Shown: positions 16,101 to 26,306 of the stretch, one piece after another
Position numbering within the stretch: the stretch's first letter is position 1
Layout: each line of letters begins with the position of its first letter
Origin: Aestuariirhabdus haliotis
GTDB lineage: Bacteria; Pseudomonadota; Gammaproteobacteria; Pseudomonadales; Aestuariirhabdaceae
DNA: 64,000 bases
Reading direction: 5' to 3'
Assembly: GCF_023509475.1 (NCBI RefSeq)
Contig: NZ_JAKSDZ010000005.1
Span: forward strand, 62,001 to 126,000
Program-made: the position numbers and the translations under genes
The notes under the pieces: model-generated
What the model saw: only the letters and a program-made list of their open reading frames with translations
The model's database searches: none
Told to the model about the DNA's origin: nothing

Positions 16101-17144
16101 ATGCTGCAGAACAATCAGATGAACCGTCAAATCGTTCTTGCCGAACGCCCTCAAGGAGCTCCAACATCACAAAATTTCAAAATGGAAAGCCTCCCTATCC
16201 CGAGCCCAAAAGAGGGAGAGTTGTTACTACGTACGGTCTTTTTATCGCTTGATCCCTATATGAGAGGGCGGATGAACGATGCCAAATCCTACGCCGATCC
16301 AGTAGCACTTGGCGAAGTAATGGTCGGCGGAACTGTTTGCCGCGTAGTTAACTCAAATTGCTCCGGATTCAATCAAGGCGATTGGGTATTAGCCTATGGC
16401 GGATGGCAGGATTACTCGATATCCGATGGCACAGGATTGGTAAAACTTGACCCGAGCATCATGCCCCCTTCCTACGCACTGGGTGTGATGGGCATGCCCG
16501 GACTAACCGCCTACATGGGGTTACTGGATATCGGTAACCCCCAGCCAGGAGAAACCGTGGTAGTGGCTGCCGCTACCGGTGCGGTCGGAAGTCTGGTAGG
16601 TCAGATCGCCAAGTTAAAAGGATGCAACGTCGTGGGCATCGCCGGTGGCAGTGAGAAATGCCAATACGCAGAAGACGAACTCGGATTTGACCGTTGTATC
16701 GATCACAAGACCGATGACCTGTTCGTGCAGCTAGCGAACGCCTGCCCCGAGGGTATCGATGTGTATTTTGAAAACGTCGGCGGCCAAGTATTTGATAGCG
16801 TATTACCACTTCTCAACAGTTGCGCTCGAATACCATTATGCGGTTTGATTTCTCAATACAACGCTACCGAACTTCCGCAGGGCCCTGATCGCATGCCATT
16901 GCTTATGGGTAGCTTGCTGGTTAAACGCATCAAGATGCAGGGTTTTATCGTGTTCGATGATTACGCCCACCGATATGAAGAGTTCAGTCAGGCAATGACA
17001 TCCTGGCTCAAAGATGGGAAACTGAAGTATCGCGAAGATATCGCTCAGGGGCTGGAGAACGCTCCTGAAGCGTTTATGGGTTTATTGCAGGGTAATAATT
17101 TCGGCAAGCTGATCGTTCGAGTAGGTGAAGACGAGCTCAACTAA
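16101..17144 (+). CDS. NADP-dependent medium-chain oxidoreductase (PTGR/CurA-like)
   Basis: A 347-residue MDR-superfamily oxidoreductase of the leukotriene B4 12-hydroxydehydrogenase / prostaglandin reductase group (CurA/YncB-like), which reduce the double bond of enones using NADPH. Visible are LSLDPYMRGRMND near the start, the nucleotide-binding motif VAAATGAVGSLVGQIAKLKG, the IDVYFENVGGQVFDSV segment and CGLISQYNA. No zinc ligands are present, as expected. The chosen ATG has GGGGAG 8 nt upstream; an opening at 16056 has no such site. It is a single gene following the cupin remnant; physiological substrate unknown. Confidence 0.9.
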   Translation: MLQNNQMNRQIVLAERPQGAPTSQNFKMESLPIPSPKEGELLLRTVFLSLDPYMRGRMNDAKSYADPVALGEVMVGGTVCRVVNSNCSGFNQGDWVLAYGGWQDYSISDGTGLVKLDPSIMPPSYALGVMGMPGLTAYMGLLDIGNPQPGETVVVAAATGAVGSLVGQIAKLKGCNVVGIAGGSEKCQYAEDELGFDRCIDHKTDDLFVQLANACPEGIDVYFENVGGQVFDSVLPLLNSCARIPLCGLISQYNATELPQGPDRMPLLMGSLLVKRIKMQGFIVFDDYAHRYEEFSQAMTSWLKDGKLKYREDIAQGLENAPEAFMGLLQGNNFGKLIVRVGEDELN

Positions 17145-17170
17145 AAGCCCTCATATGTTTGCGACAGTTG

Positions 17171-17212
17171 TTCGCTCTGTATCTCGACTATTTGGCCACA
17201 ATACAGGGCGAA
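17171..17212. repeat. Inverted repeat downstream of the oxidoreductase gene
   Basis: TTCGCTCTGTAT and ATACAGGGCGAA form a 12-bp stem with one G-T pair around an 18-nt loop, 26 nt after the stop codon. No T-tract follows. It may act as a terminator or 3'-end hairpin. Confidence 0.4.
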
Positions 17213-17316
17213 TCAATCACTCAACTCTTTTCTGCAAGCAAAAGACCATTTTGCACAAAAGCCAGCGTGTTAAGCCATAAAACTAGGGTAAAAAGCACTG
17301 GGGCTGGGTAATATGG

Positions 17317-17706
17317 CTAGCCTTCAAACCCTCGAACAGGACCATTATCGCCTTCCGTTTCCTGCTGGTCTCCTGCTGCATATTTCGCCACCCGTATTCC
17401 ACTCGCCACCATGCCGTTGGCAATACTGATCATCATACTGACCAGAAACAGGCCGACAAAACTGAAGAACACATATTTCACAGATGAGGCTGCTTCCAGA
17501 ACAAACTCCTGATTACCAACGCGGCCATTAAGCAGTGGTGCCGTGGACTCGAAAGAGGCCATAATCACGCGGGCCAGGTTAACCTCTTCCGGGTTTTGAA
17601 GAATCATAAAAGCCGTAGCACCCAAGCCCAACAAGAAAAGACTACCAGAGACCACCAGCAACACTCCGAGGTAATACAGATTGTTATTCCTGACTGCTTT
17701 TTTCAT
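17317..17706 (-). CDS. Small membrane protein of unknown function
   Basis: A 129-residue protein with two strong transmembrane helices: YYLGVLLVVSGSLFLLGLGA (about residues 11-30) and YVFFSFVGLFLVSMMISIA (about 77-96). The short loop between them is probably periplasmic and the C-terminus is charged (GDQQETEGDNGP). I do not recognise the family. Two ATGs lie close together; the second (17706, MKKAVRNNN) is preferred because the AGGGA site overlaps the first. It is upstream in the transcript of the acetyltransferase? No: it lies downstream of it on the same strand, 52 nt after its stop, so co-transcription is possible. Confidence 0.6.
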   Translation of the reverse strand: MKKAVRNNNLYYLGVLLVVSGSLFLLGLGATAFMILQNPEEVNLARVIMASFESTAPLLNGRVGNQEFVLEAASSVKYVFFSFVGLFLVSMMISIANGMVASGIRVAKYAAGDQQETEGDNGPVRGFEG

Positions 17707-17758
17707 GACACCCATTCCCTGTTAAATCGATTGACCGACGTTGATACTGCATCAGTAT

Positions 17759-18277
17759 TTATATGAGCTTTTTATCGAGCACGTAAACATAATCATCATA
17801 CCATTTTCCACCAATGGTATAGGCATCAGGCTCGATCGCCAGCAGCTCGAAGTCACACTTTCGTAAAACAGATTCCGAACCCGCATTACCCTGGGTAACG
17901 GCTGCCCTGTACTGAGCAATATCATGCTCGTTAAAGGCCCAGTCCAACAGAGCGGCAAGTGACTCGGTCGCATAACCCTGACCATGAAATTGGGGCAATA
18001 GCAAATAGCCAACCTCGGCTATACCGCGATTCATGACCAAACCGGTAACCCCTATATCGTTACCGCTTGCCCGATCGGATATCACCCAGCATAGCCAGGA
18101 CTCCGAACCGGGATGCCACGACTGCAATCGAGCGGCAAACTTGTTTTTTATTTCTTTCATCGGCGGCTCATCAAAACAGAGCGCTATAACCTTAGGGTCG
18201 GTATGCAAGCCCAAAAAAAGAGGCCAATCACGCTCGGTAATTGGCCTCATTGTCAGGCGCCGGGTTTCAACGGCCAT
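17759..18277 (-). CDS. GNAT family N-acetyltransferase (RimJ/RimL-like)
   Basis: A 172-residue acetyl-CoA-dependent acetyltransferase of the RimJ/RimL type. It begins METRRLTMRPITERDWPLFLGLH-like (MAVETRRLTMRPI), continues with the AEVGYLLLPQFHGQGYATE segment (acetyl-CoA-binding motif A) and ends with AVTQGNAGSESVLRKCDFE. Typical substrates are protein N-termini or small amines, but nothing here specifies one. It is followed by the small membrane protein gene on the same strand and preceded, 23 nt away, by the DUF6172-like gene, so these three may form one transcript. Confidence 0.88.
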   Translation of the reverse strand: MAVETRRLTMRPITERDWPLFLGLHTDPKVIALCFDEPPMKEIKNKFAARLQSWHPGSESWLCWVISDRASGNDIGVTGLVMNRGIAEVGYLLLPQFHGQGYATESLAALLDWAFNEHDIAQYRAAVTQGNAGSESVLRKCDFELLAIEPDAYTIGGKWYDDYVYVLDKKLI

Positions 18278-18300
18278 ATCAATATTGAATTCTGTTGGTT

Positions 18301-18666
18301 TTATGGTTGAGCCTCTTCATCCCGACCTTCATCATCGACATCAGAGTCAGCTTCAGCTGATTGAGTCTCGGCCCAGAGTGTTTCTTTTTTAGTGCGATAA
18401 CCGGGCTTGGCCAGAATTTCCAAATAGAACGATGGCAGTTGTTGCTGCTCTGCCTTGTCGATGTACTTGTTAATTTCAGACACATGGATCTCTTCTGCAT
18501 CAACTTCGACAGGGCCGTATTTGCAATCAAAATCCCAGTAATCAACCCCTTGGGGAAGTGCCTTGTTGCGTTCACGCTTGAGGTATTTTTTTGCCTCATG
18601 CTTGATCGAATCAACCAACCGGGGTGTTTTGATTTTTGGGTGAGTCAGTGCGAATGTCTTTTTCAT
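18301..18666 (-). CDS. DUF6172-like conserved protein
   Basis: A 121-residue soluble protein starting MKKTFALTHPKIKTPRLVDSIKHE, followed by KKYLKRERNKALPQGVDYWDFDC and ending with a basic/acidic tail (DSDVDDEGRDEEAQP). It matches proteins I recall as DUF6172, broadly found in marine and pseudomonad-like gammaproteobacteria; function unknown. The ATG at 18666 gives the conserved N-terminus; a start at 18693 adds nine residues not seen in the family. Family naming is from recall. Confidence 0.7.
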   Translation of the reverse strand: MKKTFALTHPKIKTPRLVDSIKHEAKKYLKRERNKALPQGVDYWDFDCKYGPVEVDAEEIHVSEINKYIDKAEQQQLPSFYLEILAKPGYRTKKETLWAETQSAEADSDVDDEGRDEEAQP

Positions 18667-19002
18667 AGTTACTTTCAATAGTTGCTCGGTCATGGTCGTC
18701 GGCGCAAAGCCTGTCGAGAGAAAATGGCTGACCGGTTACTTCCTCGATAGATGCGCTAGTTGGCGGGCGATTCTACGCGAGTTTGTTCCCCGTAGCGATG
18801 GCCATGAGCCGGCCTTTTCGCCAAACAAGGCCCACCCCCTTGAGACTGGTTGACTCGAAACCTGGCTGCAGGCGCCAGAGCCCTTGTTATCAAGGGCCAG
18901 GAAAGAGTTTTCCGACATGCCACCAGAAGCGTTCGCTGGCTAAACAAGCAGCGAACAGGTGGGGCTTATCAGGAAACTGTCTAAGCAGACTCTACCCCGG
19001 TA
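18667..19002. other. Interval between trpC and the DUF6172-like gene
   Basis: About 335 nt with no credible gene. A perfect hairpin GCCCTTG-ttat-CAAGGGC (18880-18897) could mark the end of the trp transcript, but it has no T-tract. Nothing else recognised. Confidence 0.4.
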
Positions 19003-19806
19003 CTACAGCGTTCCAGCAAACAACTCGGCCAGCTTATCGCCCGGCTCCTCGGCGCGCATAAATGCTTCGCCCACCAGAAAACCGTACACACGATGATCGA
19101 TCATGGCCTGAACGTCGTCTCTGGTATGAATACCGCTTTCGGTAATCACAATACGATCATCACCAATTTGATCGAGCAACCGGTAACTGTTGTCGAGGCT
19201 GACATCAAAACTGTGCAGGTCTCGGTTATTGATGCCGATCAGGCGATTACCCAGAGGCAATGCCCGTTTGAGTTCGGCTTCATTATGCACTTCGATCAGC
19301 ACATCGAGCCCCTGCTCGATGGCAACCTCATTCAGTCGCGCCATCAGTTTGTCATCCAGCGCGGCGGCAATCAGCAAAATACAATCGGCTCCCAGCGCTC
19401 GAGCCTCAACCACCTGGTAAGGATCAATCATAAAATCCTTACGAATAACAGGAAGCGAACAGGCAGCACGAGCTTGCTGCAAATAGGCATCGGCGCCCTG
19501 GAAAAAATCGATATCGGTCAACACCGACAAACAGGCGGCACCGCCTCGCTCATAACTGGCGGCAATTTCGGCGGGTTGAAAGTCAGCGCGGATCACGCCC
19601 TTACTGGGGGAGGCTTTTTTTATTTCGGCGATCACCGCCGCATTGCCTTGCTCTACCCGCCGCGCCAACGCGTTGACAAAACCTCTGGCAGGATCAGCCT
19701 GCAAGGCTTTTTCCTGCAACGCTTCCAGAGCGCAGCGGGCACGGCGTTCGGCTACTTCCTCGGCCTTACGATCCAGAATTTTGCGCAGAATGGTAGGCGT
19801 ACTCAT
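19003..19806 (-). CDS. trpC: Indole-3-glycerol phosphate synthase TrpC
   Basis: Monofunctional 267-residue TrpC, converting CdRP to indole-3-glycerol phosphate in tryptophan synthesis. Motifs: [19 protein letters not shown] (catalytic Lys and phosphate binding), [25 protein letters not shown] (catalytic Lys), [12 protein letters not shown] and [15 protein letters not shown]. There is no TrpF fusion. GAGGAG lies upstream of the ATG and the trpD stop is 8 nt away, so the two are translationally close. It is the last gene of the trpEGDC group; trpF, trpB and trpA are not in this window. Confidence 0.97.
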   Translation of the reverse strand: MSTPTILRKILDRKAEEVAERRARCALEALQEKALQADPARGFVNALARRVEQGNAAVIAEIKKASPSKGVIRADFQPAEIAASYERGGAACLSVLTDIDFFQGADAYLQQARAACSLPVIRKDFMIDPYQVVEARALGADCILLIAAALDDKLMARLNEVAIEQGLDVLIEVHNEAELKRALPLGNRLIGINNRDLHSFDVSLDNSYRLLDQIGDDRIVITESGIHTRDDVQAMIDHRVYGFLVGEAFMRAEEPGDKLAELFAGTL

Positions 19807-19814
19807 CGCCGGGG

Positions 19815-20858
19815 TTACTCCTCGTTGTCAGTTGCGTAGCGGCTGAAACTGGCCAGCTCGTCAATTTTTGCTCGTGCTAAACCGCTGGCGATAGCATCCT
19901 GCGCCATCGCCACCCCATCACTGAGGGTGCTGGACAGACCCGCAACGTAGATCGCGGCGCCGGCATTCAAGGCAATAATATCGGCAGCCTTACTAGCGTT
20001 AGTATCAGGCTCTTTGTCCAGCGCCTGACGAATCAGGGCCAGACTCTCTTGCGCCGTCGATACTTCCAGGCCGATCAGGCTTCGGCTCTCAATACCCAGA
20101 GCCTCTGGAGTTACAGAGTACTCGGTGATCTTACCGTCTTTAAGCTCGGCAATATGAGTCTCGGTTGCCAGACTGATTTCATCGAGACCATCCTCGGCGT
20201 GCACCACCAGAATGTGTTCGCTGCCGAGCTGCTTTAATACTTCGGCCATGGGGCGGCATAACTTCTTAGTGAACACCCCGATCAGCTGGCGCTTGACTCC
20301 GGCCGGGTTGGTCATAGGACCGAGAATATTGAATATCGTGCGAAGTCCCAGTTCACGGCGCGGGCCGATCGCGTGCTTCATGGCGCCATGGTGGGCGGGG
20401 GCGAACATAAATCCTACCCCGATCTGCTCTACGGCCCGAGCTACTTGATCGGGCGTCATACCCAGATTGATGTCTGCGGCTTCCAGCACATCAGCACTGC
20501 CGGAGCTGCTGGATACTGCCCTGTTACCGTGCTTGGCCACATGGCCGCCCGCCGCCGCGACCACAAAAGAGGCCGCGGTAGAGATATTGAAGAGATTGGC
20601 ACCATCACCGCCGGTACCGACAATGTCCACCAACGGCTCGGCATTGACCAGGACCGGTGTCGCCAGTTCACGCATCACCTTGGCGGCGCCGGTAATCTCA
20701 TCGATCGATTCCGATTTCATGCGCAGGGCAATCAGGAAAGCCGCGATCTGGGCATCGGTACATTGGCCTGTCATAACCTGGGTCATCACCGATTCCATCT
20801 CTTCCAGACTAAGGTCAAGATGCTCGGCAATATTACTGATCGCTTGTTTGATATCCAT
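19815..20858 (-). CDS. trpD: Anthranilate phosphoribosyltransferase TrpD
   Basis: A 347-residue TrpD that adds phosphoribose from PRPP to anthranilate. The PRPP-binding motifs [23 protein letters not shown] and [19 protein letters not shown], and the [37 protein letters not shown] block, are intact. The ATG has AAGGA upstream with 7-nt spacing. Not fused to TrpG, matching the pseudomonad arrangement. Confidence 0.97.
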   Translation of the reverse strand: MDIKQAISNIAEHLDLSLEEMESVMTQVMTGQCTDAQIAAFLIALRMKSESIDEITGAAKVMRELATPVLVNAEPLVDIVGTGGDGANLFNISTAASFVVAAAGGHVAKHGNRAVSSSSGSADVLEAADINLGMTPDQVARAVEQIGVGFMFAPAHHGAMKHAIGPRRELGLRTIFNILGPMTNPAGVKRQLIGVFTKKLCRPMAEVLKQLGSEHILVVHAEDGLDEISLATETHIAELKDGKITEYSVTPEALGIESRSLIGLEVSTAQESLALIRQALDKEPDTNASKAADIIALNAGAAIYVAGLSSTLSDGVAMAQDAIASGLARAKIDELASFSRYATDNEE

Positions 20859-20929
20859 CTATCGGTCCTTTATCAATCCTTAGTTGTGACTCGAGGCCCA
20901 CCAGGGAACCCCGTTACTCTATAGGGTGC

Positions 20930-21514
20930 CTAGATTGTCTGGCGCAGAAAATTGGCCAATAAATCATGACCCTGTTCTGTCAGTATGGATTCGGGGTGAA
21001 ACTGCACGCCTTCGATCGCCAACTCGCGGTGGCGAACTCCCATAATCTCATCGACTGATCCATCCTCGAGTTCGGTCCAGGCGGTGATTTCCAGACAGTC
21101 GGGCAAGCTTTCCCGATCAATCACCAGCGAATGGTAGCGGGTAGCCGTCAGCGGGTTGCGCAGTCCCTCAAACACACCGGCATTGCGATGGTGAACCGGA
21201 GATACCTTGCCGTGCATCACCTGTCGAGCCCGGACAATACGGCCACCAAACACCTGACCGATACTCTGGTGCCCCAGGCAAATACCCAGTAACGGCACAC
21301 GGCCAGCAAAGTGACGAATGACCTCCATCGAGATACCCGCTTCGTTCGGCGTACAGGGACCCGGCGAGACCACTATGCGCTCAGGGGCCAACGCCTCGAT
21401 CTGATCCAGGGTGATTTCATCGTTACGGTGCACTTGCACCTCGGCGCCTAACTCCCCCAGATACTGCACCACATTGAAGGTGAAGGAGTCATAATTATCG
21501 ATCATCAGTAACAT
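20930..21514 (-). CDS. trpG: Anthranilate synthase component II TrpG
   Basis: Class I glutamine amidotransferase subunit (194 residues) supplying ammonia to TrpE, and in many gammaproteobacteria also to PabB. Catalytic triad: Cys in [17 protein letters not shown], and His-Glu in [14 protein letters not shown]. The N-terminal [22 protein letters not shown] is the standard opening. AAGGAG precedes the ATG. It sits between trpE (21 nt) and trpD (about 70 nt). Confidence 0.97.
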   Translation of the reverse strand: MLLMIDNYDSFTFNVVQYLGELGAEVQVHRNDEITLDQIEALAPERIVVSPGPCTPNEAGISMEVIRHFAGRVPLLGICLGHQSIGQVFGGRIVRARQVMHGKVSPVHHRNAGVFEGLRNPLTATRYHSLVIDRESLPDCLEITAWTELEDGSVDEIMGVRHRELAIEGVQFHPESILTEQGHDLLANFLRQTI

Positions 21515-21535
21515 AGTTGTGTGCTCCTTCGGCGA

Positions 21536-23014
21536 TCAGTGTTCCAGTGAGTTCTGTACCATGGCCACGGCGCGGAAAATCGCACGCCCCTTGTTCATGG
21601 TTTCTTCCCACTCCAACCGTGGCACCGAATCGGCCACTACCCCGGCGCCCGCCTGAATATAGAGACGGTTGTCTTTGATCACTGCCGTGCGAATCGCTAT
21701 GGCAGTATCCATATTGCCGTTCCAGGAGATATAGCCGACCGCGCCGCCGTACACACCGCGCTTGACCGGCTCCAGCTCGTCGATGATTTCCATCGCGCGA
21801 ATCTTGGGGGCACCGCTCAGCGTACCGGCCGGCAAGGTAGCGCGCAGTACGTCAATGGGTCCTAGTCCCGGTTTCAGTTTGCCCTGCACATTGGAGACAA
21901 TGTGCATCACATGGGAGTAACGCTCAATCACCATTTTATCGGTCAGCTCGACACTGCCAACTTCTGACACGCGGCCCGCATCATTGCGCCCCAGATCGAT
22001 TAACATCAGGTGCTCGGCGATCTCTTTGGGGTCCGCCAGAAGGTCCTCTTCCAGTGCTCGGTCCTGCTCTTCGGTCAACCCGCGTTTACGGGTGCCGGCA
22101 ATCGGCCGCACGGTGACCTGGCCATCTTCCAGATGGGCCAGAATTTCCGGTGAAGAACCAACAATATGAAAATCTCCCAGATTCAGGAAATACATATAGG
22201 GGGAAGGATTCAGGCAGCGAAGGGCTCGGTACAGATTCAGCGGCGGGGCCTCGAAGGGCACGCTCATACGCTGGGACACCACCACCTGCATGGCATCACC
22301 CGCCAAAATGTAATCCTTGATGCGGTCGACCGCACCCTCGAAGGCCTGCTGGCCAAACGCCGACTGGAAATCGTCTTCGGCCAACTGGGCGCCATCGCTA
22401 ACCCGAAGATCAGCAACCGGAGCACTGCGTAATTTCTCTACCAGTTGGTCGAGGCGTTGATGGGCATGGTCATAGGCATTATCCATGACCGGGTCAACAT
22501 GACAGATTAGAATGATCTTGCCACTGAGGTTATCGAATACCACCACCTCGTCGGAAACCATCAACAGAATGTCCGGATTACCTATATCATCTTGAGGTTC
22601 GCCTGGAGCGAGACGTGGTTCGATATAGCGTACCGAATCGTAGCCAAAATAGCCGACCAGACCACCATTGAAACGAGGGTGCTGAGCCGGTTCGGCGACC
22701 TTGTAACGTTGTTGAAACTGTTCGACAAAGTCCAGCGGATCTTCGCACTGATGACGCTCCAGCACCTTGCCATCGGTCTCGATGGTCACTTCGCTACCAC
22801 AGGCTTTGAGTACCGTGTGACAAGGCAGGCCGATCATGGAATAACGCCCCCACTTCTCGCCGCCCTGTACCGATTCGAGCAGATAGGAGTATGGGCCGTC
22901 GGCCAATTTCAGGTAAGCACTGAGTGGGGTATCGAGGTCAGCAAGTACTTCGCGCATCACGGGGATACGGTTGTAGCCGGCATGTGCCAGCTGGGAAAAC
23001 TGTTCGGGAGTCAT
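21536..23014 (-). CDS. trpE: Anthranilate synthase component I TrpE
   Basis: Chorismate-utilising large subunit of anthranilate synthase, 492 residues. The N-terminal feedback domain includes [20 protein letters not shown] (the LLESx10S tryptophan-binding site). The catalytic domain shows [53 protein letters not shown] and [22 protein letters not shown] is 7 nt before the ATG. No leader peptide with tandem Trp codons or attenuator was found in the 200 nt between gph and trpE, so how tryptophan controls it here is not visible. Confidence 0.97.
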   Translation of the reverse strand: MTPEQFSQLAHAGYNRIPVMREVLADLDTPLSAYLKLADGPYSYLLESVQGGEKWGRYSMIGLPCHTVLKACGSEVTIETDGKVLERHQCEDPLDFVEQFQQRYKVAEPAQHPRFNGGLVGYFGYDSVRYIEPRLAPGEPQDDIGNPDILLMVSDEVVVFDNLSGKIILICHVDPVMDNAYDHAHQRLDQLVEKLRSAPVADLRVSDGAQLAEDDFQSAFGQQAFEGAVDRIKDYILAGDAMQVVVSQRMSVPFEAPPLNLYRALRCLNPSPYMYFLNLGDFHIVGSSPEILAHLEDGQVTVRPIAGTRKRGLTEEQDRALEEDLLADPKEIAEHLMLIDLGRNDAGRVSEVGSVELTDKMVIERYSHVMHIVSNVQGKLKPGLGPIDVLRATLPAGTLSGAPKIRAMEIIDELEPVKRGVYGGAVGYISWNGNMDTAIAIRTAVIKDNRLYIQAGAGVVADSVPRLEWEETMNKGRAIFRAVAMVQNSLEH

Positions 23015-23218
23015 CTCGGAATCCTTGTTATACCGGGATTAGGGGGCCTTAATCGTACGAACTAGCAGCTACTGGCATGCCATCGCCAGCTCAATCCCCG
23101 TATCCAGCGTCGGGTGACGCCAGCTTGTAATTTGGTATAACTCACTTCCTGCTCCACCGATTACTCTGGACAGCCCGCCAACACGGCATCCTAGGCTGAT
23201 CGCTCTATGATGGCTACC

Positions 23219-23887
23219 CTATAGCAGCTTGGCCAGTGAATCAACCAGCAAGTCAGGACCGCTCGCGGCAATGGGTTCACCATGGTTGTAACCATAGCTG
23301 ACACAGGCTATCGGCATTCCCGCTGCCCGGGCAGCCAGCAAATCATTCACTGAGTCTCCCACCATCAGGCACTGTTCCGGTGCTAGCCGCAACTGTTCAG
23401 CAACCGCCAGCAGCGGTGCCGGGTGCGGCTTTTTGTCTGGCAAACTATCGCCACCCAAGACTGGATCAAAGAATTCAGCAATACCCAGCGTCTCCAGCAG
23501 CGGCAGGGTAAAGGCGATCGGTTTATTGGTCACCAGTGCCTGGGCAACGCCCTGCTCCGCCAGAGTCTGCAAACATTCGAACACCCCCGGGTACAAACGG
23601 GCTCGCTCGCCATTGGTGGCCTGATAACTCTTCAGGAATCGGCCCATGGCATCATCGAATATGGCTTCAGCTGCATCACCGGCGGTGGCCTTTAAGGCTC
23701 TTTCGACCAGCTTGGCCGCGCCATTACCTACCCAATCTCGCACCTGCGTCTCAGTCGATAAGGGCAACCCTAATTGCTGCTGGAAGGCTTGCACGGCCCG
23801 ATGCAGATCGGGCACGCTGTCCACCAGCGTGCCATCCAGATCGTAAATTACAGCGGCGGGTAAATGACCATCAAACAAAGAGCGCAT
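23219..23887 (-). CDS. gph: Phosphoglycolate phosphatase Gph
   Basis: HAD-superfamily hydrolase, 222 residues, that dephosphorylates 2-phosphoglycolate. HAD motif I is AVIYDLDGTLVDSVPDL (two catalytic Asp), motif II is ALVTNKPIAFT, motif III Lys lies in PDKKPHPAPLL, and motif IV is CLMVGDSVNDLLAARAAGM. In this lineage gph normally lies directly between rpe and trpE; here a dehydrogenase gene intervenes on its upstream side. Confidence 0.94.
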   Translation of the reverse strand: MRSLFDGHLPAAVIYDLDGTLVDSVPDLHRAVQAFQQQLGLPLSTETQVRDWVGNGAAKLVERALKATAGDAAEAIFDDAMGRFLKSYQATNGERARLYPGVFECLQTLAEQGVAQALVTNKPIAFTLPLLETLGIAEFFDPVLGGDSLPDKKPHPAPLLAVAEQLRLAPEQCLMVGDSVNDLLAARAAGMPIACVSYGYNHGEPIAASGPDLLVDSLAKLL

Positions 23888-23931
23888 AACTGTCTCTCTA
23901 CTCCCAAAAGCCTATCAGGCCCTAATAGAAT

Positions 23932-25389
23932 CTAGATGCCACCCATACAGAGGTATTTGATTTCAACAAAGTCATCGATGCCATAGCGGGAGCCCTCACG
24001 ACCAATGCCCGACTCCTTAACGCCACCAAAAGGCGCCACTTCGCTGGATATGATGCCTTCGTTGGCACCCACAATGCCATATTCAAGGCCTTCGGAGACT
24101 CGCCATACGCGACCAATATCCCGAGAATAGAAGTAAGCCGCCAGGCCATAAGGGGTGTCATTGGCGACCGCAATGGCTTCCTCTTCGGTATCAAAGGGGA
24201 TCAACGTGGCCACCGGGCCAAAAATCTCTTCGCTGGAAATATCCATCTGCTGGCTGACATCGGTTAACACCGTGGGCTGGTAATAGTTGCCACCCAGCGC
24301 ATCGGGCTTACCGCCACAAACCACCTTGGCCCCTTGTTGCCGAGCGCCCTGTACCAGTTGATCAACCTTGTTAAGCGCCTGCGAGTTAATCAATGGTCCT
24401 GTAGTGACGCCCGCTTCAAAACCGTTCCCGGTTTGCAGCTGGGTAACGGCTTCGGTCAAACGGCGGGAAAATTGATCATAAATTCCACGCTGGACTAAAA
24501 AGCGATTGGCACAGACACAGGTCTGGCCAGCATTGCGGAATTTGGATGCCATGGCTCCGGCCACCGCAGCCTCCAGATCGGCATCGTCAAAGACAATAAA
24601 GGGCGCATTACCACCAAGTTCCAGGGCCACCTTTTTCACCGTCCCGGCGCATTGGCTCATCAACAACTTGCCAACCCGGGTAGAACCGGTAAACGAGAGC
24701 TTACGCACCCGTGGATGGGTCGACAATTCGGTGCCGACCGCAGGGGCATCATTACTGGTGACCACATTGAACACCCCTTTCGGAATACCGGCACGCTCGG
24801 CCAGCTCCGCCAATGCCAAGGCAGACAACGGTGTGTCCTCACCCGGCTTGACCACCGCCGTGCAGCCCGCCGCCAGCGCCGGGGCGACCTTGCGGGTAAT
24901 CATCGCATTGGGGAAATTCCAGGGCGTAATCGCCGCGACAACCCCTATGGGCTGGCGAATAGTAAGTATGCGCTTGTCATTGCTGGGAGTGGGTATGGTC
25001 TCGCCATATACCCGCTTCGCTTCCTCGGCAAACCATTCCACGAAAGAGGCGCCATAGGCAACTTCGCCGCGGGACTCAAGCAGTGGTTTACCCTGCTCCG
25101 CGGTCATAATACGGGCCAGATCTTCCTGGTGCTGCATAATCAGCTCAAACCAGCGCTTGAGCAGACCGGCTCGATACTTGGCCGTCGTCTGCCGCCATTC
25201 GATACCCGCCTGATACGCCGCCTCTATCGCCTGCCGCGTCTCAAGCGCACCAAGATCGGCCACAGAGGCCAGGGTTTCGCCGTTCGCGGGATTGAGCACT
25301 GTAAACTCGGTGTTGTTGCCAGCAGACACCCATTCACCATTGATATAGGCTTGTGTCCTCAACAGGTCAGTATCGTTTAACGCAAGCAT
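23932..25389 (-). CDS. gabD: NAD(P)-dependent succinate-semialdehyde dehydrogenase (GabD-like)
   Basis: Aldehyde dehydrogenase of 485 residues, closest in layout to GabD, which oxidises succinate semialdehyde to succinate in the GABA shunt. Key motifs: ITPWNFPNAMITRKVAPALAAGC (coenzyme), SFTGSTRVGKLL, the catalytic Glu in KVALELGGNAPFIVF, the catalytic Cys in NAGQTCVCANRF, and EEIFGPVATLIPF. Strong GGGAGGGG ribosome binding site before the ATG. It is inserted between rpe and gph, with an AT-rich 126-nt gap upstream that could hold its own promoter. Glutarate-semialdehyde dehydrogenase is an alternative substrate assignment. Confidence 0.9.
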   Translation of the reverse strand: MLALNDTDLLRTQAYINGEWVSAGNNTEFTVLNPANGETLASVADLGALETRQAIEAAYQAGIEWRQTTAKYRAGLLKRWFELIMQHQEDLARIMTAEQGKPLLESRGEVAYGASFVEWFAEEAKRVYGETIPTPSNDKRILTIRQPIGVVAAITPWNFPNAMITRKVAPALAAGCTAVVKPGEDTPLSALALAELAERAGIPKGVFNVVTSNDAPAVGTELSTHPRVRKLSFTGSTRVGKLLMSQCAGTVKKVALELGGNAPFIVFDDADLEAAVAGAMASKFRNAGQTCVCANRFLVQRGIYDQFSRRLTEAVTQLQTGNGFEAGVTTGPLINSQALNKVDQLVQGARQQGAKVVCGGKPDALGGNYYQPTVLTDVSQQMDISSEEIFGPVATLIPFDTEEEAIAVANDTPYGLAAYFYSRDIGRVWRVSEGLEYGIVGANEGIISSEVAPFGGVKESGIGREGSRYGIDDFVEIKYLCMGGI

Positions 25390-25515
25390 TCACCCCTCCC
25401 GACATTTAATTATTATTTACATTTTGTTCAATATATAAAACAAATAGGCGAGACTCCAAGCTTTTTGTAGCGAGAGCTTCAAAGATCAACACCCGGCGGC
25501 GCCCAGGTCCTAGCT

Positions 25516-26199
25516 TCAGTCAGAGGATGTTTTAACCGACGCCAGGGCATCACGCATCTTACCAATGGTTTGGGCGTAATCATCGGTGCCAAAAATGGCT
25601 GAGCCTGCGACAAAGGTGTCCGCACCCGCTTCGGCAATTTCACGAATATTGGCGGCCGAGACTCCGCCATCGACTTCCAGGCGAATATCAAGGCCGCTGG
25701 CATCGATCAGCTGCCGGGCCTGACGCAATTTGTTCAGGGTGTGAGGTATAAATTTCTGCCCGCCAAAACCTGGATTCACGGACATCAGCAAGACCATATC
25801 AAGCTTGTCCATCACATGTTCCAGGCAGTCGAGGCGAGTAGCCGGATTCAATACCAAACCCGCCTTACAACCTCCATCGCGAATCATTTGCAAGGAGCGG
25901 TCGATATGCTCGGACGCTTCGGGGTGGAAAGTGATATAGCTGGCACCGGCATCAATAAAACTGGCAATCATGCTATCGACCGGTTTGACCATCAGGTGCA
26001 CATCGATGGGCGCACTGACGCCATGCTTGCGCAACGCTGCACAAACCATCGGGCCAATGGTCAAATTAGGCACATAATGATTATCCATGACATCGAAATG
26101 GACCACATCGGCACCGGCAGCGAGTACATTGTCCACCTCTTCCCCAAGTCGAGCAAAATCGGCGGATAGAATACTGGGAGCGATCAGAAAATCTTTCAT
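25516..26199 (-). CDS. rpe: Ribulose-phosphate 3-epimerase
   Basis: A 227-residue TIM-barrel epimerase interconverting ribulose-5-phosphate and xylulose-5-phosphate. Motifs: [36 protein letters not shown] (metal ligands), [24 protein letters not shown] and [11 protein letters not shown]. Head of the rpe-(gabD)-gph-trpEGDC gene group on the minus strand. Confidence 0.97.
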   Translation of the reverse strand: MKDFLIAPSILSADFARLGEEVDNVLAAGADVVHFDVMDNHYVPNLTIGPMVCAALRKHGVSAPIDVHLMVKPVDSMIASFIDAGASYITFHPEASEHIDRSLQMIRDGGCKAGLVLNPATRLDCLEHVMDKLDMVLLMSVNPGFGGQKFIPHTLNKLRQARQLIDASGLDIRLEVDGGVSAANIREIAEAGADTFVAGSAIFGTDDYAQTIGKMRDALASVKTSSD

Positions 26200-26306
26200 C
26201 GGCTGAGGTCTCGTTGAGCTGATAAGGAAAAACGCCTATTGTACCTTAAATGCCAGTGCACTCTAGCTGCAAACACCTCTGCAACACCTTGCCAAACGGA
26301 TTCTCC

